Positions 25,534 to 34,683 of a stretch of DNA of 39,098 bases are shown piece after piece. This stretch comes from Oscillospiraceae bacterium. Its GTDB lineage: Bacteria > Bacillota > Clostridia > Oscillospirales > Acutalibacteraceae. The position numbers and the translations under genes were made by a program. Position 1 is the first letter of the stretch, and every line of letters starts with the position of its first letter. Location of the stretch: positions 1 through 39,098 of the forward strand of contig SVOM01000015.1 in assembly GCA_015066405.1 (NCBI GenBank). Reading direction: 5' to 3'. The notes under the pieces were generated by a model. The model worked only from the letters and a program-made list of their open reading frames with translations, made no database searches and had not been told where the DNA came from.

Positions 25534-25902
25534 ATGGATTTTATTAATGAAACATTTGATAAGGCAAAGGATTTATTTTCGGTTGCAAAGCAAAAAACCG
25601 AGGAGGCTGTAAATGTTGGCAAGCAAAAGCTTGATATTGCCGCTGTAGAAAATAAAATAGCAAAGCTCTATACAAAACTCGGCAAGGAAGCATTTTCGGT
25701 TTTGGCAAATATGGAAAATATGCCGCAGGAGATAGCAGGGCTTATAGAAGAAATTAAGGGAAACAAAGAACTTTTGGCTTCTTTAAAATCTGACCTTGGC
25801 AAAATGCAGCATAAAAGAGAATGTCATAAATGCGGTTGTGTTGTTGGTGAGGACGCAGTTTTTTGCAACCGGTGTGGAGAAAAATTAACTTTTGAGGAAT
25901 AA
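25534..25902 (+). CDS. Small zinc-ribbon protein
   Basis: This 122-residue protein is mostly helical (heptad-like segments from about 5 to 90, probably coiled coil). It ends in a zinc ribbon, CHKCG (Cys97, Cys100) and CNRCG (Cys111, Cys114), in the usual C-x2-C...C-x2-C pattern. The function of such stand-alone proteins is unknown. AAGGAG precedes the ATG. It is followed 3 bases later by the nucleosidase gene. Having both a coiled-coil rod and a zinc knuckle suggests an adaptor or assembly role, but this is inference. Confidence 0.8.
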   Translation: MDFINETFDKAKDLFSVAKQKTEEAVNVGKQKLDIAAVENKIAKLYTKLGKEAFSVLANMENMPQEIAGLIEEIKGNKELLASLKSDLGKMQHKRECHKCGCVVGEDAVFCNRCGEKLTFEE

Positions 25903-25905
25903 TAA

Positions 25906-26592
25906 ATGGAAAAGATTAAAATAGGTATTGTTATTGCAGATACGGATGAGTATCGTCCGTTGGAAGAGAAAATGGGTGCGCTTGGTGGCAAAATCACAAA
26001 AATTGCCGGTAGAAGGGCGCACGAGTTTACTATAGGCAACGCTATAGTAACATCGGTGCTTTGCGGTATAGGCAAGGTAAACGCCGCGGTTGCCGCCACA
26101 GCCCTTGCAGAAAAAGGTGCGGAAATTATTCTTAATTGCGGACTTTCGGGTGGTGTATCGGGTATATCTAAAAATGAGATTACTATACCCGATAAGTTTT
26201 TAGAACACGATTTCGATTTAACGGGAATAGGCTATAAGCCCTGCGAAAAACCCGGCCAAGATTATATTTATTTTGCCGATAAAGAACTATCTCGGCAACT
26301 TGCTTTAGAGTTTGAAAATTCAAAAAAAGGCACGGCTGTTAGCGGAGATTGCTTTGTAAGCAATGAAGGACTACGCACATTTTTAAGGGATGAATTTTCG
26401 GCTATGTCGTGCGATATGGAAACGGCGGCAGTGGCTTATGTTTGTGCTTCTTACGGCATAAAATTTGCTTGTATTCGCAAGATTTCGGATGACGCAGGTA
26501 ATGATGCAGGCGCAAGCTATAGGCAGATAAACGCCCTTGCCGAAGATGTGCTTATAAATGCAATTTTGTCGGTTATAGCAAATATAGCGTAA
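25906..26592 (+). CDS. mtnN: 5'-methylthioadenosine/S-adenosylhomocysteine nucleosidase-like protein
   Basis: MTAN hydrolyses MTA and SAH to adenine and a thioribose compound, recycling S-adenosylmethionine by-products. The 228-residue product has the phosphorylase-superfamily CGIGKVNAAVAAT segment, LNCGLSGGV, a SGDCFVSNE block and the ribose-binding CDMETAAVAYVC (Glu172), followed by KISDDAGNDAG with the catalytic aspartate region. Length and motif order fit MtnN rather than the trimeric phosphorylases. The start overlaps the end of the zinc-ribbon gene region, with GAGGA as RBS. It likely belongs to the hemZ-zinc-ribbon transcript. Confidence 0.88.
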   Translation: MEKIKIGIVIADTDEYRPLEEKMGALGGKITKIAGRRAHEFTIGNAIVTSVLCGIGKVNAAVAATALAEKGAEIILNCGLSGGVSGISKNEITIPDKFLEHDFDLTGIGYKPCEKPGQDYIYFADKELSRQLALEFENSKKGTAVSGDCFVSNEGLRTFLRDEFSAMSCDMETAAVAYVCASYGIKFACIRKISDDAGNDAGASYRQINALAEDVLINAILSVIANIA

Positions 26593-26691
26593 TTTAGTAT
26601 TAAAAATATATAAAAATTGGCTCCCAAACTTGTAAAAAAACACGAAATTTTGGAAAATTGACTAAATTAGTATTGATTTATTGGAGAAATT

Positions 26692-27399
26692 ATGGTAAAA
26701 ATAAATATGATAAATGAGGACAAGTATTCATTTGATGAGCTTGTCGAGATAATTCGCATACTTCGTTCACCCGGTGGCTGCCCTTGGGATAGGGAGCAAA
26801 CACATAAATCAATCCGCAATGAGTTTGTTGAGGAAACTTACGAAGCGGTTGACGCTATTGACCGCGATAGTGCCATAGATTTGTGTGAAGAGCTGGGTGA
26901 TGTACTTTTGCAAATATTGTTGCATTCTCAAATTGCATCGGAGAGCGGCGCATTTGATATGAGCGATGTTATCGATGGCATTGCCCGTAAAATGATTTTG
27001 CGTCATCCACATGTTTTCTCAGATGTAAAGGCCGATACAACCGAGCAGGTTTTAACAAACTGGGACAATATTAAAAGGGGCGAAAAACATCAAACCTCGT
27101 TTACCGATACATTGCGTAGCGTTCCGATGGCGTATCCCGCACTTATGCGTGCTGCAAAGGTGCAAAAACGTGCGGCAAAAGCGGGTATGCAAAAAGGTGC
27201 GGACGAGCTTTTAAAGAAAGCAAACCAACAGTTTGATAGCTTTATGGCAGGGGATAATGAGGTAATTGGCGAACTGCTATTCAACCTTATAGATATATCC
27301 CGAAACAAAAAAATTGACTGTGAAGAGTGTCTTAACAAAACAACCGATAAGTTTATTGATGAATTTGAGAAGGCCGAGCAGTCAGGTGTATTTAAGTAA
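26692..27399 (+). CDS. mazG: Nucleoside triphosphate pyrophosphohydrolase MazG
   Basis: MazG removes pyrophosphate from non-canonical or excess NTPs. The 235-residue product carries RSPGGCPWDREQTHKS, EFVEETYEAVDAI and CEELGDVLLQILLHSQ (Glu47, 48, 51 and the EELGD at 66-70), the metal-binding acidic cluster of all-alpha NTP pyrophosphatases. A second, weaker MazG-like repeat lies in the C-terminal half. It lacks the N-terminal methylase domain of B. subtilis YabN. TTGGAG lies 6 bases before the ATG. It begins the mazG-hup-rqcP-yabPQ-divIC-S1 cluster, which is conserved in Firmicutes. Confidence 0.94.
   Translation: MVKINMINEDKYSFDELVEIIRILRSPGGCPWDREQTHKSIRNEFVEETYEAVDAIDRDSAIDLCEELGDVLLQILLHSQIASESGAFDMSDVIDGIARKMILRHPHVFSDVKADTTEQVLTNWDNIKRGEKHQTSFTDTLRSVPMAYPALMRAAKVQKRAAKAGMQKGADELLKKANQQFDSFMAGDNEVIGELLFNLIDISRNKKIDCEECLNKTTDKFIDEFEKAEQSGVFK
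27365..27394 (+). promoter_or_regulatory. Weak candidate promoter for hup inside mazG
   Basis: TTGAGA (27365-27370), 18 bases, TATTTA (27389-27394) would start transcription about 45 bases before the hup RBS. The -10 is poor. It is listed because hup codon use suggests high expression that mazG read-through alone may not give. Confidence 0.3.
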
Positions 27400-27445
27400 T
27401 TCGAACGGCTTGCCGTTAGAAATAAAAATTTGGAGGTAACTCATA

Positions 27446-27718
27446 ATGAACAAAAAAGAATTAGTTGCAGCTATTGCAGAAAAAGCAGGCATTACCAACG
27501 CTGCTGCCGACAAAGCTCTTGCAGCTCTTGTTGCTACTGTTGAGGCAGAATTAAAGGCTGGCGGCAAAGTACAGTTGGTTGGCTTTGGTACTTTTGAAGT
27601 TCGTGAGCGCGCTGCTCGTAACGGTATCAACCCGCTTACAAAACAGCCCATCACAATCGCTGCTGCAAAGGCACCCGTGTTCAAAGCTGGTAAGGCATTC
27701 AAAGACGCTGTAAAATAA
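27446..27718 (+). CDS. hup: HU family DNA-binding protein
   Basis: The 90-residue product is a full-length [22 protein letters not shown], then [20 protein letters not shown] (beta arm base) and the [21 protein letters not shown] motif with the intercalating-proline region. HU is an abundant dimeric nucleoid protein. Its alanine, leucine and valine codons favour GCT, CTT and GTT more than neighbouring genes do, as expected for a highly expressed gene. A strong GGAGG precedes the ATG. It sits between mazG and rqcP, and a large palindrome follows. Confidence 0.97.
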   Translation: MNKKELVAAIAEKAGITNAAADKALAALVATVEAELKAGGKVQLVGFGTFEVRERAARNGINPLTKQPITIAAAKAPVFKAGKAFKDAVK

Positions 27719-27733
27719 TTAAGTTTTACAACC

Positions 27734-27757
27734 AAGCCGCCTAAATTTAGGCGGCTT
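27734..27757. terminator. Palindromic terminator-like hairpin after hup
   Basis: AAGCCGCCTAAA (27734-27745) and TTTAGGCGGCTT (27746-27757) form a perfect 24-bp palindrome. The 3' flank is only TAAATTTT, so it may stop a fraction of transcripts and protect the abundant hup message while letting rqcP be read through. Confidence 0.65.
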
Positions 27758-27774
27758 TAAATTTTGGTGAAATA

Positions 27775-28017
27775 ATGAGATTAGATAAATATTTAAAGGT
27801 ATCACGAATAATCAAAAGAAGAACAGTTGCCAATGAAGCGTGCGATGCAGGCCGAGTTAGTGTGAACGGCAAACCCGCGCGTGCTTCTTATGATGTAAAA
27901 ATAGGCGATGTTATCGAAATCAGCTTCGGTACCCGCACTGTTAAAGCAGAGGTTTTAACGGTTGCCGAAACGGTGCGAAAAGAAGAAGCGGGCGATATGT
28001 ATAAAATAGTATATTAG
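27775..28017 (+). CDS. rqcP: S4-domain RNA-binding protein RqcP
   Basis: The 80-residue product is a single S4 domain: MRLDKYLKVSRIIKRRTVAN, GRVSVNGKPARASYDVKIGD and a short C-terminal tail. This is the YabO/Hsp15-like family, now called RqcP, which works with RqcH on stalled 50S subunits to support poly-alanine tailing in ribosome-associated quality control. The order mazG, rqcP, yabP, yabQ, divIC, S1 protein is the same as in B. subtilis, with hup inserted between mazG and rqcP. GGTGA lies before the ATG. Confidence 0.92.
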   Translation: MRLDKYLKVSRIIKRRTVANEACDAGRVSVNGKPARASYDVKIGDVIEISFGTRTVKAEVLTVAETVRKEEAGDMYKIVY

Positions 28018-28035
28018 AGTAGCGTAAACATTCAT

Positions 28036-28080
28036 AAAAAAAGCATTTCTTAATATAAATTGTTAAGGGGTGCTTTTTTT
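28036..28080 (+). terminator. Terminator-like hairpin that contains the yabP ribosome binding site
   Basis: An 18-bp stem, 28036-28053 with 28063-28080 (three U-G wobbles and a 9-base loop), starts in seven A and ends in seven T residues. The AAGGGGTG of the 3' arm is the RBS of yabP, and the U-tract carries the first bases of its UUG start (28079). It lies just past the rqcP stop and may separate constitutive rqcP from the sporulation genes. Confidence 0.75.
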
Positions 28081-28348
28081 GATTGAAGATTTATCGTATA
28101 AACATAATATCAATATTGAAAACCGAAAAAATGCAATAATTAGTGGCGTGAAAGATGTGGTAGAGTTTTCTTCCGAAGCCATTGATGTAGTTACCTGTAT
28201 GGGCGATTTAAGCATCAGGGGCAACGACCTTAAAATAGGTGGCTTTAATGCAGGCGTAGGGGAGCTTGAAATTAGCGGGCTTATAGTTGCGCTTGTTTAC
28301 ACCACCGACACTAAAAAGAGTAGCCTGCTATCACGCATTTTTAAGTAG
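28079..28348 (+). CDS. yabP: Sporulation protein YabP
   Basis: The UUG at 28079 is preferred to a GUG three codons earlier, because AAGGGG lies 8 bases upstream. The 89-residue product has the YabP pattern: HNINIENRKNAIISGVKDVVE, then MGDLSIRGNDLKIGGFNAGV, ELEISG and VALVYTTD. YabP is needed for spore cortex formation and is made in the mother cell under sigma-E in B. subtilis; function beyond that is poorly known. The gene lies next to yabQ, two bases apart. Its RBS is buried in a hairpin, which may keep it off in growing cells. Confidence 0.88.
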   Translation: MIEDLSYKHNINIENRKNAIISGVKDVVEFSSEAIDVVTCMGDLSIRGNDLKIGGFNAGVGELEISGLIVALVYTTDTKKSSLLSRIFK

Positions 28349-28350
28349 CT

Positions 28351-28812
28351 ATGTGGGAAATTAAAAACAACCAACAGGTTTTTTCTTTTGTAGTGTCTGT
28401 TATTTTCGGGGTTTGCTACTGTCTTTTTTACGATGTTTTAAGGTCCTGCCGCCGTGTCTTTAAGAGTAGTACGGCGGCGGTTTTTTTCGGTGATGTTTTT
28501 TTCTTTTCGGTAATAGCCGTTGTAACCTTTCTTTTGCTGCTGGCAGTATCAAACGGTGAGATGCGCGGCTATATTTTTTTCGGTATATTGATAGGTGTTG
28601 TGGCCTGTAACTTTACTTTATCACGCATTTTTATATCGTTTTTATGCTTTATCATTAAAAAAATAATTGCGCTCACAAACTTAATAAACCGCATTATTTG
28701 CAAAGCGGGCACACTGTTTTATGCCTATTTATCAAAAGTTGTCGGTTTTTTTGCAAAAATATTCAAAAAAACCTTTAAATCTTTAAAAAAGAACTTGAAA
28801 CACAAGGCATAA
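28351..28812 (+). CDS. yabQ: Spore cortex biosynthesis membrane protein YabQ
   Basis: The 153-residue product starts MWEIKNNQQVFSFVVSVIFG and has about three or four hydrophobic segments (about 12-30, 45-65, 70-95), a FYDVLRSCRRVF segment and a Lys-rich C-terminus. This is the YabQ pattern: an integral protein of the outer forespore membrane needed for cortex synthesis. There is no good RBS; the ATG starts 2 bases after the yabP stop, so translational coupling is likely. The last 60 residues are unusually Lys/Phe-rich, which is normal for the family. Confidence 0.87.
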   Translation: MWEIKNNQQVFSFVVSVIFGVCYCLFYDVLRSCRRVFKSSTAAVFFGDVFFFSVIAVVTFLLLLAVSNGEMRGYIFFGILIGVVACNFTLSRIFISFLCFIIKKIIALTNLINRIICKAGTLFYAYLSKVVGFFAKIFKKTFKSLKKNLKHKA

Positions 28813-28824
28813 ATAGTGTATACT
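28795..28824 (+). promoter_or_regulatory. Candidate housekeeping promoter of divIC
   Basis: TTGAAA (28795-28800), 18 bases, TATACT (28819-28824) lie at the end of yabQ, upstream of divIC. A vegetative promoter is expected here because yabPQ are sporulation genes and DivIC is needed in growing cells. Confidence 0.55.
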
Positions 28825-28864
28825 AAAATAAATTTGTAAAAAAGTTCTGAAGGGTGAGTTTGTA

Positions 28865-29152
28865 TTGAAAAACGCAGGAAAGCAAGGCGGTAGCTTAATA
28901 TGGCGCATCGCAGTTTTCGCCGTGTCTATTTATATGATAATAACCCTTTGTGGACTGATGAAAGAATTAGTCAGCAAAAAAAGTGAACTTAATCTTTTAG
29001 AAGCCAGGAGAGATGAGATTAATGCTCAAATTGATGAGCTCACGGCACTGCTTAGCGGCAGTGAGGCGGAGATTGTCGAAAAAGCCGCCCGAGAGAGATT
29101 GGGGTATGTGTACACTGATGAACAGGTGTATATAGATAATTCGGGAAATTAA
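28865..29152 (+). CDS. divIC: Cell division protein DivIC/FtsB family
   Basis: The 95-residue product has a short cytoplasmic N-terminus, one membrane segment (about 12-32), a coiled coil (LNLLEARRDEINAQIDELTA) and the family end motif EKAARERLGYVYTDEQVYID. DivIC/FtsB joins FtsL and DivIB/FtsQ in the divisome and helps activate septal peptidoglycan synthesis. The start is UUG at 28865, with GAAGGGTGAG about 8 bases upstream. It may use its own promoter in the end of yabQ. Confidence 0.9.
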   Translation: MKNAGKQGGSLIWRIAVFAVSIYMIITLCGLMKELVSKKSELNLLEARRDEINAQIDELTALLSGSEAEIVEKAARERLGYVYTDEQVYIDNSGN

Positions 29153-29195
29153 AGGTTAATTCGTTTTACATTTTCAAGGGGGAAAAAGGGCTTTT

Positions 29196-29633
29196 ATGGA
29201 GCTTGCAGTCGGACAAATTGTTGAGGGTAAAATAACGGGTATCACCAATTTTGGTGTGTTTGTTGATTTGGGGGATTCCAAATCGGGTATGGTACATATT
29301 TCTGAGGTTGCGCAAACCTATGTTAGTGAGATACGCGAGCATGTTAAAGAAAATGACCAAGTTAAGGTTAAGGTTCTTGCCATTTCTGAGGACGGCAAGA
29401 TAAGTCTTAGTATCAAACGCGCGATGGAAGAAAAAAAGCCCGAGAGAAAACCGAGGGTAGCATCAACACCGAAACCCGACAGTTCGTTTGTTTGGAGTGC
29501 CAAAAAAACCGAGCCCGCTTCATTTGAAGAGATGATGAATCGTTTTAAGCAAACAAGTGAGGAAAAGTTTTCTGATTTAAAACGCAAAAACCCCGATGTT
29601 AACCGTTCCAAACGGGGCAGCGGTGTAAGATAG
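29196..29633 (+). CDS. yabR: S1-domain RNA-binding protein, YabR-like
   Basis: The 145-residue product begins with one S1 domain (about 1-75: VGQIVEGKITGITNFGVFVD, GMVHISEVAQTYV, VKVKVLAISEDGKISLSIK) and ends in a charged, disordered tail. Single-S1 proteins of this type, including YabR and GSP13-like proteins, bind RNA or ribosomes; the exact role is unknown. The gene closes the conserved cluster. GGGGG and AAAGGG are the nearest upstream RBS candidates. Confidence 0.9.
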   Translation: MELAVGQIVEGKITGITNFGVFVDLGDSKSGMVHISEVAQTYVSEIREHVKENDQVKVKVLAISEDGKISLSIKRAMEEKKPERKPRVASTPKPDSSFVWSAKKTEPASFEEMMNRFKQTSEEKFSDLKRKNPDVNRSKRGSGVR

Positions 29634-29647
29634 ATAATAACTTATGC

Positions 29648-29675
29648 GGCAGACAAAATTTTGTCTGCCTTTTTT
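29648..29675 (+). terminator. Intrinsic terminator after the S1 gene
   Basis: GGCAGACAAAA (29648-29658) and TTTTGTCTGCC (29659-29669) form a perfect palindrome followed by six T residues. The RBS of the fumarase gene begins directly after the T-run. Confidence 0.9.
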
Positions 29676-29690
29676 AAAAGGATGTTTAGG

Positions 29691-30536
29691 TTGAAGGAAA
29701 TTAATGTATCTTGCATAGAATCGGCAGTGGCACGGCTTTGCATTGAAGCCAACCGCATATTACCGGACGACATAAAAGAGAGGGTAACGGCCGCTAAAAA
29801 TAACGAAAGCAACGCTCTTGGCAAGGCGGTTATGTGTGAGCTTTGCCGCAATATAACCGTAGCCGAAAAAACGGGCTTACCTGTATGTCAAGATACAGGT
29901 ATGGCGGTTGTGTTTATTGAAATAGGTCAAGATGTGCACCTTGTGGGCGGCGACCTTGAGGATGCAATAAACCGTGGTGTTGCAAAGGGATACACTGAGG
30001 GGCTTTTGCGCAAATCAGTTGTAATTGACCCGCTAAACCGCATAAACACAAATGATAATACACCTGCAGTTATACACACAAAAATCGTGGCGGGCGAAAA
30101 GGTTAAAGTTACAGTGGCACCAAAGGGATTTGGCAGCGAGAATATGAGTGCCATTAAAATGCTTAACCCTTCCGATGCTTATGAAGGCGTTGTCAATTTT
30201 GTGCTTGATACCGTAAAAAAAGCGGGTGGTAATCCTTGTCCGCCCATAGTTGTGGGCGTTGGTATCGGTGGAAATTTCGAAAGCTCGGCATATCTTGCAA
30301 AAAAGGCACTTTGCCGCAGCACCGATGAGCCAAATGACAATGAATTCTATGCTAATATGGAAAAAGAATTGCTAAAAAAAATAAACGAGTTAAATATAGG
30401 ACCGCAGGGTTTTGGTGGCAATACAACGGCACTTGCCGTAAATATTGAAGCGGCACCCACGCATATAGCGGGGTTACCCGTTGCGGTTAATATAGGATGC
30501 CATGTAACACGGCATAAAACGGAGGTAATCGGCTAA
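29691..30536 (+). CDS. Class I fumarate hydratase / tartrate dehydratase alpha subunit
   Basis: The UUG at 29691 is preferred, with AAAGGATG upstream. An ATG at 29682 is too close to that RBS. The 281-residue product has LPVCQDTGMAVVF (Cys66), GGNPCPPIVVGVGIGG (Cys183) and LPVAVNIGCHVTRH (Cys270), the cysteines expected to hold the [4Fe-4S] cluster. It belongs to the class I fumarase/L-tartrate dehydratase alpha family. These enzymes need a beta subunit, normally the next gene, but here the next gene is an RNA methyltransferase. It overlaps that gene by 1 base. Confidence 0.9.
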   Translation: MKEINVSCIESAVARLCIEANRILPDDIKERVTAAKNNESNALGKAVMCELCRNITVAEKTGLPVCQDTGMAVVFIEIGQDVHLVGGDLEDAINRGVAKGYTEGLLRKSVVIDPLNRINTNDNTPAVIHTKIVAGEKVKVTVAPKGFGSENMSAIKMLNPSDAYEGVVNFVLDTVKKAGGNPCPPIVVGVGIGGNFESSAYLAKKALCRSTDEPNDNEFYANMEKELLKKINELNIGPQGFGGNTTALAVNIEAAPTHIAGLPVAVNIGCHVTRHKTEVIG

Positions 30537-31660
30537 TGTCCATTGGAAAATTTAATATGGTCGCCCCTTGCCTTTTTGGAGTGGAAGGTATTTTAGCAGA
30601 TGAGTTAAAACGCTTCGGTGTTGAAAATGTCCGTGCCGAAAATGGCCGCGTGCTTTTCTCGGGCGATATCAACACACTCGCATTTGTTAATATTAACACA
30701 CGCTATGCTGAGCGAGTGCTTATCAATGTAGGACAGTTTACCGCCACCGATTTTACAGCCCTTTTTGAAGGCGTTAAAAATCTCCCGTGGGAGCAGTTTA
30801 TCGGTCGTGAGGATGCGTTTCCGGTTAATGGTTGGAGCTTAAATTCACAGCTTTTCAGTATACCTGATTGCCAGTCAATAGTTAAAAAAGCCATAGTTGA
30901 GCGGCTTAAAACAAAATACAATATTTCTTGGTTTAATGAAACGGGAAGTGAATATAAAGTTCGCTTTTCAATTATGAAAAACGAGGTAACTATGATGATA
31001 GATACCTCGGGCGAGGGGCTTCACAAAAGAGGTTATCGCCGTAATTCAAACGATGCGCCGCTTAAAGAAACCTTGGCGGCGGCTATGTGCGATACGGCGC
31101 GCATTTACCCCGATACCCGGTTGTTTGACCCGTTTTGCGGCTCAGGCACAATTCTTATAGAAGCGGCTTTGCACGCGGCCCATATAGCACCGGGACTCAA
31201 TAGACATTTTGCCGCCGAAAGATTTTCGTTTATACCAGATAAGGTGTGGCGTGAGGAAAGAACACGATCACTTGATGCCATAAAGCACGGCATTGATTTT
31301 TGTGCTACAGGCTACGATATTGATGAAAAGTGCGTAGAGCTTACCCTTGCAAACGCCAAGAAAGCGGGCGTTGAAAAATATGTAAATGCGGCAGTTGCCG
31401 ATATAAAAGATTTTAAAGCAACGGATGGCAGAAGCTTAACGATAACAAACCCGCCGTATGGCGAACGCTTGCTTGATGTAAAGGCTGCTGAAGAGCTTTA
31501 TAAAACAATGGGACAGGTGTTTACTCGGGGCGATGGCAAAAAATACGGCATTATAAGCCCACACGATGAGTTTGAAAAGTTTTTTGGCTCAAATGCCGAT
31601 AAACGCCGCAAATTCTATAACGGTATGATTAAATGCCAATTCTTTATGTATTTAAAATAG
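30536..31660 (+). CDS. THUMP-domain 23S rRNA methyltransferase (RlmL/YpsC-like)
   Basis: The 374-residue product has an N-terminal ferredoxin-like/THUMP region (about 1-160), then a Rossmann methyltransferase with FDPFCGSGTILIEAALHAA and a catalytic NPPYGERL motif. This is the RlmL/RlmK-like N2-guanine methyltransferase family, of which B. subtilis YpsC is an example. It is a single-domain enzyme, unlike the E. coli RlmKL fusion. The ATG overlaps the fumarase stop (TAATG), so the pair is translationally coupled. Confidence 0.92.
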   Translation: MSIGKFNMVAPCLFGVEGILADELKRFGVENVRAENGRVLFSGDINTLAFVNINTRYAERVLINVGQFTATDFTALFEGVKNLPWEQFIGREDAFPVNGWSLNSQLFSIPDCQSIVKKAIVERLKTKYNISWFNETGSEYKVRFSIMKNEVTMMIDTSGEGLHKRGYRRNSNDAPLKETLAAAMCDTARIYPDTRLFDPFCGSGTILIEAALHAAHIAPGLNRHFAAERFSFIPDKVWREERTRSLDAIKHGIDFCATGYDIDEKCVELTLANAKKAGVEKYVNAAVADIKDFKATDGRSLTITNPPYGERLLDVKAAEELYKTMGQVFTRGDGKKYGIISPHDEFEKFFGSNADKRRKFYNGMIKCQFFMYLK

Positions 31661-31672
31661 GGGAAACAAAAA

Positions 31673-32590
31673 ATGAGATATGTGTTTATTGTAAATCCTG
31701 TGGCAGGTAAGGGAAAAGGACCTGATACGGTTATTCCTAAAATCAATGAATATTTTAAGAACGGTGAAGACTATACTGTATATGTAACAACCTATAAGGG
31801 CGAAGCGCGTGAGATTGCCGAGCTGCAAGCAAGAACGGGCGATAAGGTACGCATATTTGCGTGCGGCGGCGAGGGTACTTTCTTTGAAACATTAAACGGT
31901 GTAGTTGGCTACGATAATGTTGAGATAGGTGTTATACCCTGCGGTACTGCTAACGACTTTTTAAAATGCTTTGGAGAGAAAGAGCTTTTCTTTGATATTG
32001 AAGAAATAAGTGATGGAAAGTCGGTTGAGCTCGACCTTATAAAAGCCGATGATATGTATTGCATAAATCAGTGCTCGGTTGGTATGGATGCAATAGTTGC
32101 TGAGCGTATGCAAAAATTTAAAAAAATACCGTTTGTTACGGGCAAATTAGCATATACATTGGCAATTATAAAATTATTCCTTGGAAAAATAGGACTCGAC
32201 CTTAATATCAAAATCGATGAGAAAATCGAAATTTGCAAAAATGTGCTTTTTGCCGTTTGCGCCAACGGTCCCGTTTATGGCGGAGGATATACAAGTGCAC
32301 CAAACGCAACCCCGTTTGACGGGAAGCTTGATTTTACAATAGTTGATACCATTTCAAAATTAAAGGTAATACCTTTTTTAAAATCATATTCAGATGGCAC
32401 ACAGGGTAAATATGATTACTGTACAATGGGTAACTGCGAAAGTATGGAAATTTATGCCGATAAGCCGTTTCCCGTTAACCTTGATGGCGAGATAACACCC
32501 AAAACACACGTGCGTTTTGAAATAGTTAAAAAGGCGATAAAATTCATATTACCACGTTCTCTTGCAAACAAAATGTTAATAAATCAATAA
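31673..32590 (+). CDS. YegS/DgkB-type lipid kinase
   Basis: The 305-residue product has the diacylglycerol-kinase catalytic fold: FIVNPVAGKGKG, then CGGEGTFFETLNGVV and CGTANDFLKCFG. A C-terminal beta domain ends in PFPVNLDGEITP. In family members the nucleotide loop is GGDGT; here residue 67 is Glu (GGEGT), a conservative but unusual change. Products of this family are lipid or lipid-like phosphates (DgkB, YegS, BmrU). GGGG precedes the ATG. Confidence 0.88.
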   Translation: MRYVFIVNPVAGKGKGPDTVIPKINEYFKNGEDYTVYVTTYKGEAREIAELQARTGDKVRIFACGGEGTFFETLNGVVGYDNVEIGVIPCGTANDFLKCFGEKELFFDIEEISDGKSVELDLIKADDMYCINQCSVGMDAIVAERMQKFKKIPFVTGKLAYTLAIIKLFLGKIGLDLNIKIDEKIEICKNVLFAVCANGPVYGGGYTSAPNATPFDGKLDFTIVDTISKLKVIPFLKSYSDGTQGKYDYCTMGNCESMEIYADKPFPVNLDGEITPKTHVRFEIVKKAIKFILPRSLANKMLINQ

Positions 32591-32605
32591 TTTTTTTCAA
32601 TTTGC

Positions 32606-32633
32606 TTGATTTTTCCAAAAAAATGATTAAAAT
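32606..32633 (+). promoter_or_regulatory. Candidate groESL promoter
   Basis: TTGATT (32606-32611), 16 bases, TAAAAT (32628-32633), with a nearby TATAAA at 32633-32638, lie just before CIRCE. Initiation would fall within or next to the operator, which fits HrcA control. Confidence 0.5.
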
Positions 32634-32638
32634 ATAAA

Positions 32639-32665
32639 TTAGCACTCGAAAGCGTAGAGTGCTAA
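32639..32665. promoter_or_regulatory. CIRCE operator for HrcA
   Basis: TTAGCACTC (32639-32647), nine bases and GAGTGCTAA (32657-32665) match the CIRCE consensus exactly. HrcA is expected to repress groESL here until GroEL is titrated by misfolded protein. The hrcA gene is not in the window. Confidence 0.97.
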
Positions 32666-32697
32666 TTTTTAAACTAATTAACTGGGAGGCAGTTATT

Positions 32698-34630
<1,933 letters not shown>

Positions 34631-34640
34631 TATAACTAAA

Positions 34641-34678
34641 AAAAACGTTGAAAGCGTAGCTTTCAACGTTTTTTTTTC
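34641..34678 (+). terminator. Strong intrinsic terminator of groESL
   Basis: A perfect 15-bp stem, AAAAACGTTGAAAGC (34641-34655) with its complement (34659-34673), a GTA loop and a run of T to 34678. The A-run at its 5' side may also stop the convergent gene. Confidence 0.95.
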
Positions 34679-34683
34679 ATTTA

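Noticed and set aside
26593..26691. 99-base gap before mazG with AATTTAGT/ACTAAATT arms and two copies of TTAGTATT
   Set aside because: Arms are short and far apart, with no U-tract or good promoter; low-complexity AT-rich sequence.
28009..28040. Possible sigma-E-like promoter (GTATATT and CATAAAAA) upstream of yabP
   Set aside because: Spacing of 17 is longer than usual for sigma-E and the -10 lacks its final T; too weak to list as a feature.
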